Source of the DNA: Pohlia nutans
Lineage: Eukaryota > Streptophyta > Bryopsida > Bryales > Mniaceae
Length of the DNA: 64,000 nt
NCBI GenBank assembly: GCA_022496805.1
Contig: CM040103.1
Coordinates: 3,924,001 to 3,988,000, forward strand
Direction: 5' to 3'
Shown here one piece after another: positions 11,130 to 21,890 of this stretch (positions within the stretch are counted from its first letter, which is position 1; the number at the start of each line of letters is the position of its first letter). The position numbers and the translations under genes are program-made. Under the pieces are notes generated by a model. It worked only from the letters and a program-made list of their open reading frames with translations. It had not been told where the DNA came from and did not search any database.

Positions 11130-11801
11130 TACTTTGAAATGCATGCATTATTGTCAAATTCTTTTTTCTACAAAAGTAGAAAAGTCAACAAGAGAATTTA
11201 TTAAACAAATCATGCTGAAGAATAATTTTTTTAAAAATTCACATAACACTCCTTTAATGGTTTTATAGCCCTCGTAAGAAATTCATGTAGTTTCATTGGT
11301 TAAGTAATACAAAACATGGGGGTACAAATTTTTGTTTCACATTGTACAATTTTAAGAGTTGTTTTAGAGACATTTAGAGGCCACTTCAAAAAGTTGGTCT
11401 ACAAAACACATCACAATCTTGAGTGACCGAGTGGAAGCACGTGGTTAGAACAACATCATTCTAGAATGTAGTAGAACAACATTAGGGTGTTGTAGTAATA
11501 CGTTAGAACAATGTGATAGGTACAAACAATGTGAGTAGAACAACATCCACTTGTGCTTATCAAAGGTTGCACTCTTCCAAAGATGCATCAACTTCACCCC
11601 AATCAACAATCAATGAAGAACAATGCCTTTTTCCCTCACTTTCTAAGTGGAGAAATGAGCAACGAAGGAATCATGCTTCTTGTAAAATGTATCTCTAATG
11701 TGTAAAAAGGTACCTTTATGTCATATTGCAAGTGTTTGCTTCATCATGTGCAAGAGCTAGTGCATTTGCTTGCTCTTCTCTCTTTGAAGTACAGTAGCAA
11801 A

Positions 11802-11963
11802 CACTACAAGGAAAAGGCATCACTTTTCACTCGATAGGTGAGTCAAACGGCGCCACTTTGCTCATTGCTCAAGCACTCAAGACTTGATGAGTGCAATTTG
11901 TCACATAGGACAAGTGTGTACAGTGTTCTGCATAAGAAGCAATGCCTTAGTTTGGTAGTAGTG
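11802..11963. mobile_element. CACTAC-ended MITE (family 2)
   Basis: 162 bp, starting CACTACAAGGAAAAGGCAT and ending GGTAGTAGTG. Relatives at 25038-25220, 34220-34312 (partial) and 49975-50146 share the termini and internal text. CACTA-type by its ends and, in the better copies, a 3-bp target duplication. Confidence 0.6.
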
Positions 11964-13255
11964 GAAACTCAAAGGTTTCAAATTGAGTGTAGAAGGCAAA
12001 TATTTTGGTAAGAGTCTTACGATAATAGGTTTAGATTATGGAACGCGCGCCAAATCAAATGGCATAGTCTCCCCTCACAAGCTCGCACTCTCACACCTTT
12101 TAATACATTTAACCTTTTAATACATTTAAGGTCAAAATAAAGCAAACAACAAACCTCACAAATGCATCAGAGAAAGCGACACGAGTAAAGAAAGTCAGCA
12201 TGTGCATATCATGGGAGGAAAGCAGACCTATATACCAGAGTGACCCTGAACTCACATAAGATCCCTTTCAGGCTCAATCTTGTAAATACATGTCAATACA
12301 TTCTTTTAATTACGGTTCTTCTTGAGCACAGCAGCCCCATCATCTTCTTGCAATTGGAATGGCCTTGAATAGACTTAAGTTAGTACCTGCATTGCATGTC
12401 AACCCTAATTCACGAAACACACTCAGCCTGAGGGTTCAGATTCCGCCCCTAGTGAGGCACTTCTGTCATTGATCCAGCTGCTTTCAAAGTAAGTTTGCTT
12501 CACCCAAACTAGCTTGCACCACAGTATTCTGCAGCTACTTTTCTGACTGTGCATAATAATTAAGCAACTCACTTGTTGGATCTCTACTTAAATGACCAAC
12601 TGCACTCACTGACAGAGGTTTCATTTGAGGGCTCAATGTTATATACAACTGAAATTGATCACTAGAAGTGGGACGTAGATGAACTGCACGTCCTACAAAA
12701 ACCTTAAATTGGCAGTTTTAAGTTAGTAGGTCACATGGGGACTAAGTTCTCTTCTGCAGTTGTGTTTATCTATTTACCAACGCATGCAATGTTCTTCGCT
12801 GATTTTAGTAATTATAAAATGTTATAGTTTCTTGGGTTGCTCAGCACAGAGTTATAAATGTATACCAATGCATTTCTCACCTCTAGAGCAGTAGAGCATG
12901 ACTTTATACTCATGGACCCCATGCTCCACAGCGTAGTTAGTTACCAGGGCGAGTTTAAACCAACATTTTGAATTGCAGTTTCAAAAACTAGAGATTAAAA
13001 TGTATATAGAAATGCAAACATCAGAATGCTTAACCCGAATTAGAAGACAGATCTTAAAGCCATTTCATTTACAGCTTATGATGCAAGAAGTTAAGAAGAC
13101 ATTAAAACTCTGAACACCGCCTATTATCCCGTTGAGGAAAAAGAAGCCCGGATTAATTGGTCCTCATGGTTTTCATGTAATTTTGAGTTGGTCCTAAGTG
13201 CATGTATATTCTGATGTTCAAATTTATTTAATTTTGGCCATCACATGCAATGTTC

Positions 13256-13261
13256 TTTATT
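13256..13261 (-). terminator. Candidate polyadenylation signal of F3
   Basis: AATAAA on minus, about 155 bases beyond the F3 stop, in the shared TGATTCCAGTGATATAAAAT context. Confidence 0.45.
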
Positions 13262-13416
13262 GATTCCAGTGATATAAAATTTGATCCCATCTGGATTAAT
13301 TATGAATTTCACAATGTTATGGCTTAAACTTGTCACTTCAAAACCATGAATCCTTCGTCCATTTAGGGTTTACTTTGACTATGCTCCAGTGTTTGGATAG
13401 AGGCGGTGCGGTTAAA

Positions 13417-14724
13417 CTAACTTGCACATCCGACCGAGACCTGAGCTTGAATTCCTTGCTCTTCAGCCGTGCTCGGTTTCCAATTGGGTGGAAGGAGGTT
13501 CATGTGCTTCCCAACCCCCATAAAGTATCGACCGTCAAGAACGTGGATCAGAGGATTGTGAGGCAAGTCATCGGCATTCCAGGAAAGCGTCACCACATCC
13601 AACACTTTGCATTCGCCAGATGAATTCAACATCACCATCAGACTAGAGTTGCCGAACCCGATCACACTGATCCCGGGACCGCGAATAGCCTCATCCAACG
13701 TCAGGTCGTTCCTGATCCCCGATCTTATGTCAGACTGTACCGGTTCCAAAGTCATCTCAGGGATCTTGATTTCATCAAGAGCAAGCCGGTACCACGGATC
13801 GCATTCTCGTCCCTCCTGTTGCCATGAAACCAGAAACAAGCGGTTGCCGATCACTACCAGCTTCGGATCATACCTGACCGGGTCAATGTCGTCCTCTGCA
13901 CGCATAATCTTCCACTTGTTCTCCGCAAGGCTGTAAATCCACGGCATCTCGTACGGGTCATAATGATAAGAGGGAAGACTGGTATTTTCAAACATCACGA
14001 CGAGATGATCTTGGAATATCACACTGCCGCAGAGGAGACCGATGTTGCTAACGTCCCAATCGGGGTTGCTCAGGCTTCGCCATTCTTTTCTGGCTGAATT
14101 ATAAACACGCACCATGGGATCATTCCGAATCCGCAAGCGCTCTTCCTCACTCGTCTTGGGGTCATTCAGTTTGGTGTAGTTGTCATAGTTGTGGTTTATC
14201 ACAAAAGCTTGGAAAGTATTGGCGATCGTGTCAAGAACCAAACTCAATCCTGGACAGTCTTTTGTGGTCTCATGTTTGGGTACAGGTGGCAGTATTTCAG
14301 AATAGTTCCCAATGGGATTATGGACAATGAGCGAGATATGATCGTTAGACTCCGTCCTCAGAAGTTGGCAAACCAGACCACCGTCCATGGCCATTGGAAT
14401 AGTTGTAAGCTCTAAGAGGACGTCGTGGTGCCTGTAATTGCCCTCAGTTCTATACCAGCGTCTGGCATTCACGTCGAGTATGCACCATCCAGAATCGATA
14501 GTCGTAGTTAACGACCGTGTGTTTCTTCTGGTGTAGTGTAGGACGATGAAGGATGCATCTTGACGGTTTGCGTGATTCTTAGCATGGTCAATAGCAAAGC
14601 CAGGGTTGGAAATGAGATCATTCCATCTCTTGCTGACAGCGCGTAATCTGCACAGATCCGGTGTAGGAATGTATGTCAACAATGATCTTACCACGTCGTT
14701 AGAGAGCAGACGGGTCAAGTCCAT
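13417..14724 (-). CDS. F-box protein F3, subclass B
   Basis: 435 residues; F-box at 1-40 (MDLTRLLSNDVVRSLLTYIP, then TPDLCRLRAVSKRWNDLI). The start is firm because an in-frame TAA sits directly upstream (GTTAACGAAGAATG in gene sense). The conserved tracts MAMDGGLVCQLL, SLIVHNPIGNY, EEERLRIRNDPMVRVY and GFGNSSLMVMLNSSGE are present. The protein runs past the point where subclasses A and D stop, adding the tail TAEEQGIQAQVSVGCAS. Its central variable segment is ENTSLPSYHYDPYEMPW. It is divergent with F4: the two start codons are 634 bases apart. An 8-codon upstream ORF (MTVDENVN) lies at 15022-15048. SCF adaptor by family; substrate unknown. Confidence 0.88.
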   Translation of the reverse strand: MDLTRLLSNDVVRSLLTYIPTPDLCRLRAVSKRWNDLISNPGFAIDHAKNHANRQDASFIVLHYTRRNTRSLTTTIDSGWCILDVNARRWYRTEGNYRHHDVLLELTTIPMAMDGGLVCQLLRTESNDHISLIVHNPIGNYSEILPPVPKHETTKDCPGLSLVLDTIANTFQAFVINHNYDNYTKLNDPKTSEEERLRIRNDPMVRVYNSARKEWRSLSNPDWDVSNIGLLCGSVIFQDHLVVMFENTSLPSYHYDPYEMPWIYSLAENKWKIMRAEDDIDPVRYDPKLVVIGNRLFLVSWQQEGRECDPWYRLALDEIKIPEMTLEPVQSDIRSGIRNDLTLDEAIRGPGISVIGFGNSSLMVMLNSSGECKVLDVVTLSWNADDLPHNPLIHVLDGRYFMGVGKHMNLLPPNWKPSTAEEQGIQAQVSVGCAS

Positions 14725-15358
14725 TCTTCGTTAACTTTCTGCTAATCAGAGTTCCTGGCAGATTGGTTTACGCCACCTGTGTAAGAATATTGTGAGGAAA
14801 GAGAGAGCGATGAGCATGGAGCACTGAATGAAACTTTGACAGTTCTAAGTGGATATATCCAGGTTCATCATCCTTCGAACAGTAATACATATTGGGATCG
14901 AAGAGCTCTCATGATTAATGTGCAAATGGTTTCGTATGTTGGAACATATATATTTGAACTGAATAAAGTCATGAGGTAGAAACGAGTCTAATGGTGCTCC
15001 AGCTGCTTTAATTAATTAGAGTCAGTTCACATTCTCATCCACTGTCATCTGAAACGATTTTGTGATGTGAGCCAGTCAAGGTTCTTCATCTTGCAATTGA
15101 AGCAGGATCTAAAGAAGCTGAAGCATCATAAGACTCCTTTATACGGTCTCATGATTTTAGTGAGTTCAAATATGTTCCATCATACGAAACGTACCATTTG
15201 GACAATCATGATATTCGATCCCATTTAATAAGTAGTGTTTGAAGGATGATGTTCAAAGGACAAATGCACTAGCTTGACTCCCTGTTCACTGATTATAATT
15301 CTCTTACACAGATCTATTGCGTAAACCAATCTTCCTAAAACTCTTGCAGAAACGAAGA
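14725..15358. promoter_or_regulatory. Shared divergent intergenic region of F3 and F4
   Basis: Two copies of the F-box upstream module meet head to head near 15115, with inverted text on either side (GGTGCTCCAGCTGCTTTA on the left, a degenerate AAGCTGAAGCATCATAAGA on the right). A matching junction lies at about 55610 upstream of F11, so this arrangement was itself duplicated. A pyrimidine stretch ending TTACACAG at 15311 may be a 3' splice site for a leader intron of F4. Confidence 0.5.
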
Positions 15359-16675
15359 ATGGACTTGTTTGGACAAAAGCTGCCTTACGACGTGGTAAAA
15401 TCATTGTTGACTTACATTCCTACACCGGATCTGTGCAGATTACGCGCTGTCAGCAAGAGATGGAATGATCTCATTTCCAAGCTTGACTTTGCTATTCTCC
15501 ATGCTAAGAATCACGCAAACCGTCAAGATGCATCCTTCATCGTCCTACACTACACCAGAAGAAACACACGGTCGTTAACTACGACTATCGATTCTGGATG
15601 GTGCATACTCGACGTGAATGCCAGACGCTGGTACAGAATTGAGGGAAATTACAGGCACCGCGACGTCCTCTTAGAGCGTAGAATTCCAATGGCCATGGAC
15701 GGTGGTCTGGTTTGCCAACTTCTGAAGACTGAGAACGGTCACATCTCGCTCATTGTCCATAATCCCATTGGAGACTATTTTAAAATACTGCCTCATGTAC
15801 CCAAACATGAGTCCACAAAAGACTGTCGTCCAGGATTGAGTTTGGTTCTTGACACGATCGCCAATACTTTCAAGGCTTTTGTGATAAATCACAACTATAA
15901 CAAGACGACCAAACTGGATGACCCCAAGACGAGTGAGGAAGAACGCTTGCGGGTTCGGAATGATCCCATGGTGCGTGAATATAATTCAGCCAAAAATGAA
16001 TGGCACAGCCTGAGCAACCCCGATTGGGACGTTAGCGACGTCGGTCTCCTCTGCGGCAGTGTGATATTCCAAGATCATCTCGTCGTGTTGTTTTCAGCTA
16101 CCAGTCTTCCCTATCATCATAATGACCCGTACGAGCCGCCGTGGACGTACAACCTTGCGGAGAAGACGTGGAGGATTATGCGTGCAGTGTACGACATAAT
16201 TGACAGGCATTTTCCGAAGCTGATAGTGACCGGCAACCGCTTGTGTCTCGTCTCATGGCAACAGGAGCGACATCCCGATCCGTGGTTCCAGCTTTCTCTG
16301 GAAGAAATCAAGATCCCTGAGATGACTTTGAAACGGGTGTGCAACTTGTGGGATGAACAGTTTGACATACGGTCGGGGGTCGGAAATGACCCGGCGTTGG
16401 ATGAAGCTCTAGACTCCGGGTTCAGTTTGATTGGGTTCGGCAACTCTAGTCTGATGGTGATGTTGAATTCATCTGGAAAATGCAAAGTGTTTGATGTGGT
16501 GACGCATTCCTGGATTCCCGATGACTTGCCTCAGAATCCACTGAGTCACCTTCTTCACGCTGGACACTTTAAGTGGGTTGGGAAGCACATGAACCTCCTT
16601 CCACTCAATTGGGAACCGAGCACGGATAAAAAGCAAGGAATTCAAGCTCAGGTCCCGTTCAGATGTGCAAGTTAG
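15359..16675 (+). CDS. F-box protein F4, subclass C
   Basis: 438 residues from the shared ATG. F-box at 1-45 (MDLFGQKLPYDVVKSLLTYI, then TPDLCRLRAVSKRWNDLI). The only plus-strand gene in the left half. Its leader has the subclass A/D type CTTGCAGAAACGAAGA and stays open to a non-ATG codon, so the ATG is chosen by alignment. From 15830 to 16110 it matches F7 (31780-32060) with only four differences in 281 bases, although their N-termini belong to different subclasses, which indicates gene conversion. It keeps the long tail DKKQGIQAQVPFRCAS. The last 147 bases are duplicated just downstream. A candidate poly-A signal is at 16977. Confidence 0.87.
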   Translation: MDLFGQKLPYDVVKSLLTYIPTPDLCRLRAVSKRWNDLISKLDFAILHAKNHANRQDASFIVLHYTRRNTRSLTTTIDSGWCILDVNARRWYRIEGNYRHRDVLLERRIPMAMDGGLVCQLLKTENGHISLIVHNPIGDYFKILPHVPKHESTKDCRPGLSLVLDTIANTFKAFVINHNYNKTTKLDDPKTSEEERLRVRNDPMVREYNSAKNEWHSLSNPDWDVSDVGLLCGSVIFQDHLVVLFSATSLPYHHNDPYEPPWTYNLAEKTWRIMRAVYDIIDRHFPKLIVTGNRLCLVSWQQERHPDPWFQLSLEEIKIPEMTLKRVCNLWDEQFDIRSGVGNDPALDEALDSGFSLIGFGNSSLMVMLNSSGKCKVFDVVTHSWIPDDLPQNPLSHLLHAGHFKWVGKHMNLLPLNWEPSTDKKQGIQAQVPFRCAS

Positions 16676-16689
16676 TTTAACCACACCGT

Positions 16690-16836
16690 GAGTCACCTTC
16701 TTGACGATGAATACTTTGAGTGGGTTGGGAAGCACATGAACGTCCTTGCACCCAATGGGCAACTGGGCACGGATTAAAAGCAAGGAATTCAAGCTCAGGC
16801 CTCGTTCAGATGTGCATGTTAGTTTAACCACACCGC
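16690..16836 (+). pseudogene. Tandem partial duplicate of the F4 3' end
   Basis: This 147-bp unit repeats 16543-16689, the last coding codons plus start of the 3' flank of F4. It still encodes a recognisable end (EYFEWVGKHMNVLAPNGQLG) but has no gene body. It has diverged in several bases, so the duplication is not brand new. Confidence 0.75.
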
Positions 16837-16976
16837 CTCCATGCAATCACTGGAGCATAGTCACAGTAATCCCTGAATGGACGAAAGATTCATGCTTTTA
16901 AAGTGAGAAATTTAAGCCATCATATTGTGAAATCCATAGTCCAGATGGGGCCAAATTTTAATATATAACTGGAATG

Positions 16977-16982
16977 AATAAA
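16977..16982 (+). terminator. Candidate polyadenylation signal of F4
   Basis: AATAAA about 300 bases after the F4 stop, in the context CTGGAATGAATAAAGAGC. Confidence 0.45.
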
Positions 16983-17792
16983 GAGCATTGCATGTGACGG
17001 CCAAGAATAAATAATTTTGAACAGAAGCAAGTCAACTTAGGACCTACTCAAAATACAGAGTCTGAAGTCAATGCTGTAAAGCTGGAGAAATGCATTCGTG
17101 TATGTTTATAAGGGTGGACTTCCATGTGGGTGGGTGGAAGGCACTAGAAGACAAGGATTGAGGTCTCAAGAACCACCGATGCTCCACCCATTTCGATACA
17201 AAGGAAATTTATACTCTAGAATCCTCCTGTTTCCACCCATATCGGTGGAGCTTCCTCCTTTGGTGGACCGACCACCCACTGCCCCCCTTGCATGGAAGTC
17301 AGCCCTAACTGTGCTGAGCAACCCTAGAAAGTATAAGATTCTATATTACTAAAATTAGTGAATAAGATTGCGCGTGTTGCCTCGTGAATAAATAAATAAA
17401 ACCGGACAAAAGAAAGCCCATGTGTCACTACTAAAAATTGCCATGAAAAGCATGAAATGCAAGCAAGAAATACTAACATCAATATTAATACAGGCGGCAG
17501 GACAATTAGGTTGGGTTAACAACAGTTGTACGTTAGAATAGAAATGGAAATTGAGGGTGAAAAGAAGGGTGATTGTTTATGAAAGAAAGGGTGATTGCTT
17601 ACCAACTATGGAGCATAAACCCCTGGATAAACCCTCATTTAAATATGAGGTAACTTTTAGTGGTAAGCTATAGAGCCAATAATATAAAGTAATAAAAGAA
17701 TGAGAATACCATTATGTATAACGTAAATGTAACATTCTCTTTCCAATGTTCAAGACTCAAGCTAGTTGAACAAAATCTTTAAAACACTTTAA
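16983..17792. other. Intergenic block downstream of F4
   Basis: No gene recognised. Up to about 17100 it follows the usual F-box 3' flank. A small open frame at 17098-17352 (84 codons, GC-richer) has no recognisable domain. Part of 17330-17440 resembles flanks of other copies (compare 53.2 kb). Confidence 0.4.
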
Positions 17793-18141
17793 CCCTTAAA
17801 CGACATTTCAGGTCCTGGGTGGGCAGCCCGAGCATCTCTCAAAGAATAAGGGTTATATATTTAGGCCGGGCATGGGTGCATGACCAATCACAACAAAGAA
17901 ACAAGCACATGAGGAATAAATTGAGTACTTGGGAAAGAATCAAATGATCCTTCAAAACCTTTGATCTAGACATTGCAAACAAGCACAGAAGAATTTGTTG
18001 TAGCAATTGAGCACATCAGATGCCTCACCTTGTTGTGCATCCAATGATCTATGTATGGTTCGAAGGAGTTAAGTAGTGTTCCTGCTAGACGCAAGATTCC
18101 TTCGAAATAAAGCCCGTGGGGCTTACTGTGTCATTTAAGGG
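17793..18141. mobile_element. TTAA-flanked non-autonomous element T2
   Basis: 349 bp. Ends CCCTTAAACGACATTTCAGG and, inverted, CCCTTAAATGACACAGTAAG, with TTAA at 17789-17792 and 18142-18145. The inner right end (AAGCCCGTGGGGC) matches that of the 55088-55317 copy. Confidence 0.68.
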
Positions 18142-18355
18142 TTAAACAACACCAGTAGGTAACAACACCAACTTTTAGAATTTCATTACAGAAGCCTAGA
18201 TTAAGTGGTCCTCATGGTTTTCATGTAATTTTGAGTTGGTCCTAAGTGGACTTGTTCATGTTCAAATTAATTTACTTTTGCCCATCACATGGACTGTTCT
18301 TTATTGAATCCAGTGATATAAAATTTGGTCTCATGTGGATTATAGCTTTCACAAT

Positions 18356-18656
18356 GGGCAATGGCCTAATATGGGTACCTATGAAACAAGTCTCACTATG
18401 TGTGACTTGTGTGACTTATGTCTAACTCATATTATATGTGCTAGAACTCACTATGTGTGACTTGTGTGACTTATGTCTAACTCATATTATATGTGCTAGA
18501 AATTCCGTCTTTAACACCATGTATATAGCTGCAGCCATGGCCCTTATGACACAATCTATTTTTTTGTAGTTTTTCAATGGTTTTTTCTTACTAAAAGAAT
18601 GTTTCGTGAAAATCACACTATTTTTGGAGGGGGTACCCATATCAGGCCATTACCCC
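18356..18656. mobile_element. MITE, GGGCAATGGCCTAATATGGG family
   Basis: 301 bp. Left end GGGCAATGGCCTAATATGGG and right end CCCATATCAGGCCATTACCC are inverted relatives. Inside is a 55-bp exact tandem duplication (18392-18446 and 18447-18501). A shorter relative is nested at 9012-9211. Target duplication unclear. Confidence 0.6.
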
Positions 18657-18707
18657 ATCATCACTATTTTTGGAGGTTGATATGATGGCTTAAACTTGTT
18701 AATTTAA

Positions 18708-19159
18708 CTCTTAACTACCCAACCAAGTACAAAAGTGACATTTATGTCATATGGATATTTTATGGGAAATTAGCGTTGACATGCATGTGTGATACTATTA
18801 GAAAGGAGATGATTTGTGAAAAATTTATGCCTCATTTCATTTGCACTGTTTCATCAAAAATGTTTCAAAGATTTTAGACTAAAAGTGCTCCAACTAGAAA
18901 AAGTGAACTCATAAATTTAAGCAACCAAAAATCATTACATTTAGAGTATTACATAATTTCAACCCATCATAACAAATTTCATCCAAAGGTTGTCAAAGTC
19001 TTATTCATAATCAAATTGCAGAAGAATTTTGAATTTTAAGTTTCAAATTTTATAGTAAAAATATTGATAACAAAATATCAAAATATCCCTCCTAGTAGCA
19101 TTTTATACTGCATCTTTGCAAAACTGCCCAATCTAAACAAGGGTAAGGACATTTGGACG
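18708..19159. mobile_element. TTAA-flanked element T4 (degraded)
   Basis: Flanked by TTAA at 18704-18707 and 19160-19163. Termini are CTCTTAACTACCC and GGACATTTGGACG, and the interior is homologous to T1. The same element occupies the mirror position in the right arm from 44870 (end CCCCCAAATGTCC), so it predates the inverted duplication. Confidence 0.5.
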
Positions 19160-19280
19160 TTAAAACCATGAATCCTTTGTCCTTTTAGGGTTTCGGTGAT
19201 TATGCTCTAGAGGCAGTGTGGTTAAACTCACATGCACATCTGAACGAGACATGAGTTTGAAGTTGTTGCTTTTAATCCGT

Positions 19281-19478
19281 CACTAGAAGGAAATGTGTCG
19301 GTTTTCACTTACTATAAATGAAAAAGAAATGAAACGGCACCATGCACATGGGCTGTGTTAGTGCTGATGAATAGTTTTGATCACAAGAAGACAGAAACTT
19401 AACGTAAGTATAATATTCCGCCACTATTCACTGTTTGCACGAAATGAGGAACGAAAAACGACAGGTTTGCTACTAGTG
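19281..19478. mobile_element. CACTA-type MITE at the F5 stop codon (family 1)
   Basis: 198 bp. Left end CACTAGAAGGAAATGTGTCG and, inverted, right end CACTAGTAGCAAACCTGTCG. CGT is duplicated on both sides (19278-19280, 19479-19481). The right terminus supplies the last His codon and TAG stop of F5. The same insertion at the same codon exists in F8. Confidence 0.85.
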
Positions 19479-20705
19479 CGTGCTCAGTTCCCAATTGGGT
19501 AGTAGGAGGTTCATGTGCTTCCCAGCCCACTCATAGCATTCATCAAAAAGAAAGCGAGTCATTGGATTGTGAGGCAAGTCATCGGCATTCCAGGAATGCG
19601 TCACCACATCGAACACTTTGCATTTGCCAGATGAATTCAGCAGCACCATCAGACTAGAGTTGCCGAACCCGATCACACTGATCCCGGGGTCTAGCTCTTC
19701 CACCGTCGGATCGTTTGGATTCCCCGTTGGTATGTCATAAAACGACACGTCCTCTTCTTTCCACAAGTCGCACACCCATTCTAGAGTCATCTCAGGGGTT
19801 TTGATTTCTTCCAGAGAAATCCAGTACTCTTCCACCCTGGACACGAGAAACAAGCGGTTGGCGCTCACTACTAGCTTCGTATGTTCATACGTGAACATGT
19901 CGTCAACAAATTCCGGTCGAGTAAGCCTATTCCACCTCCTGTCTGCAAGGCTGTACGTCCACCGCTGATCAGGATTTGAAAACACCAGGACGAGATGATC
20001 CTGGAATATCACACTGGTCAAGAGGTGACCGACGACGCTAATGTCCCAATCGGGGTTTCTCAAGCTCTGCCATTTGTTTTTGGCTGAATCATAAACGCGC
20101 ACCAGGGGATCATTCCGAATCCGCAAGCGCTCTTCCTCACTCGTCGTGGGGTCGTTCAGTTTGATCGTCTTGTCATAGTTGTGGTTTATCACAAAAGCAT
20201 GGAATGTCTTGGCGACCGTGTCAAAAACCAAACTCAATCGTGGACAGCCTTCTGAGGTCTCATGTTTGGGTACAGGTGGCAGTATTTTGAAATAGTTTCC
20301 AATGGGATTATGGACAATGAGCGAGATTTGATCGTCAGACTCCGTCTTCAGAAGTTGGCAAGCCAGACCACCGTCCATGGCCATTGGAATATCTGGCTCT
20401 AAGAGGACGTCGCGGTGCCTATTATCGCCCTCAATTGTGTACCAGCATCTGGCATTCAAGTCGAGTACGCACCATCCATAAGAATCAGTGGGACCCCAAC
20501 AGTTGCTGTAGTGTAGTACGATGAAGGTTGCATCTCGACAGTTTGCGTGGTTTTGAGCGTGGGCAAGAGCAAACTTGAGGTCGGAGATGAGCTCATTCCA
20601 GTCTTTGCTGACAGTGCGAAACCTGCACAGATCCGGTACAGGAATGAAAGTCAACAATTTTTCAACCAGGTCGTGAGGGAGCTCACCGAACAACGCGCAG
20701 TCCAT
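19473..20705 (-). CDS. F-box protein F5, subclass D
   Basis: 410 residues; start MDCALFGELPHDLVEKLLTF at the shared ATG. F-box at 1-42 with the VPDLCRFRTVSKDWNELI core. It carries the common blocks (MAMDGGLACQLL, LIVHNPIGNYFKILPPV, EEERLRIRNDPLVRVYDSA, GFGNSSLMVLLNSSGK, WAGKHMNLLLPNWELST). The central variable segment is short (FSNPDQRWTYSLADRRWNRL). It pairs with F8 across the large inverted repeat. Its final codons come from a CACTA-type MITE: the protein ends ELSTH where relatives end ELSTD. An 8-codon upstream ORF (MALNGNVN) lies at 20967-20993. The nearest AATAAA-type signal in the usual context (18300-18305, minus) is more than 1 kb away because of inserted elements. Confidence 0.88.
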   Translation of the reverse strand: MDCALFGELPHDLVEKLLTFIPVPDLCRFRTVSKDWNELISDLKFALAHAQNHANCRDATFIVLHYSNCWGPTDSYGWCVLDLNARCWYTIEGDNRHRDVLLEPDIPMAMDGGLACQLLKTESDDQISLIVHNPIGNYFKILPPVPKHETSEGCPRLSLVFDTVAKTFHAFVINHNYDKTIKLNDPTTSEEERLRIRNDPLVRVYDSAKNKWQSLRNPDWDISVVGHLLTSVIFQDHLVLVFSNPDQRWTYSLADRRWNRLTRPEFVDDMFTYEHTKLVVSANRLFLVSRVEEYWISLEEIKTPEMTLEWVCDLWKEEDVSFYDIPTGNPNDPTVEELDPGISVIGFGNSSLMVLLNSSGKCKVFDVVTHSWNADDLPHNPMTRFLFDECYEWAGKHMNLLLPNWELSTH

Positions 20706-21201
20706 TCTTCGTTTCTGCAGAATTTGATAGTTCGTGGCTGATTGGCTTTCACAACCTGTGCAAGAAAATGATGAGTAAAGCTAGAGGGAGTGCGATTACT
20801 AAATGTTACTTTGATACTGTAAGTGGATATGTCCTTCATCATCGAGGTTTAATCGTTGTGTACTTATTGGGATCCAATTCAAGCTTGTGATTGTGTAAAT
20901 GGCTTCGAATGGTGGTCTCACTAAAGTCATAGAACCGAGTCTTATGGTGCTCCAGCTGCTTTAGAGTCAGTTCACATTCCCATTCAGAGCCATCGATCTG
21001 AGATGATTTTGTTGTTGACGATGGAGATCAGTCAAGGATCTTTGTCCTTCTAGGTCGCCGTATAGACAGTCCGTTAGGTTCCTGAAGTTGCTGCAGTAAT
21101 GAACAGCCGCTATCAGTATTAGTTAATTCAGGCTTGGTGGAGTTCACCACTTGCTTTTACAAGTAACATCACCTACCTTCATACATCACAGGTCTGCTTA
21201 A

Positions 21202-21653
21202 CCCTTAAAAGGTCCAGAGAGCCCTTTCCGTCGAGTATAATACACCATTAATTATTACATTGTCAGTATTTGGTACACAGGGAGCTCATTTTGGTCCCCT
21301 GTGTTGATTCCCCTGTGAGTGCCACTTTCCCCTCTGAACTTCAGAACTCGACACTTGTTAAACTTTCCTTCTACAAGTAGGTGACTAAGCCCAAGCAGGT
21401 GATTTTGTACACATGTCAAAACCCCATACACAGGGGAAAGTGGCACTCACGGGGGAATAACACAGGGGAACCAAAATGAGCTCCCTGTGGTATGGTTCCA
21501 CATCTCCTATGGATTTAAGATTAAAAGTGAAGTTAAAATTAACATCGACATGATTTTATGAGCTATTTGGATCGTAATTTGGAACTTTCTATTCAAAAAA
21601 AAATTCAAATATACACCAACGTATGATCTACTATCCCCATCAGCCTTCAAGGG
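21202..21653. mobile_element. TTAA-flanked element T3 with a nested MITE
   Basis: Flanked by TTAA (21198-21201, 21654-21657). Ends are CCCTTAAAAGG and, inverted, CCCTTGAAGG. In the opposite arm the collinear sequence reads ACTACCATCATTAAGTAGG (target at 42554-42557) without an insert, though the far flank aligns less well. It contains the foldback at 21276-21489. Confidence 0.55.
21276..21489. mobile_element. Foldback MITE with about 55-bp inverted ends
   Basis: Ends CACAGGGAGCTCATTTTGG and CCAAAATGAGCTCCCTGTG, complementary with few mismatches for over 50 bases. GTA is duplicated on both sides (21273-21275, 21490-21492). Same family as 8928-9315. It could form a long hairpin RNA. Confidence 0.7.
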
Positions 21654-21890
21654 TTAATGAAGGTAGTAGTGAGTAGTTAGGAAGCAAGTAATAAGAGGCC
21701 CAGGGCCTTGTGAGGTATATAATCGAAGACTCCCACGAAAGATGCACCATCAAATTATCAAAGGAAGTACAAAGTGGATGTATCCCAATGAAATGATGTG
21801 GTATATTCCACACCACATCAGTAGCTATGGGGGCATATGGCATTAAGCAAGAGCAATCAACCATAATCCAAAGCACTCATTCAATCACAA

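Larger units (their letters stand above)
11130..13416. other. Intergenic block between F2 upstream region and F3
   Basis: No gene seen. The part from about 11340 to 12130 (with the MITE at 11802) is repeated at 24.6-25.37 kb and, reversed, near 34.0 and 49.8-50.6 kb. From 12130 to 13416 it is the 3' flank module found beside subclass B/C genes (compare 25.77-26.9 kb). Confidence 0.6.
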
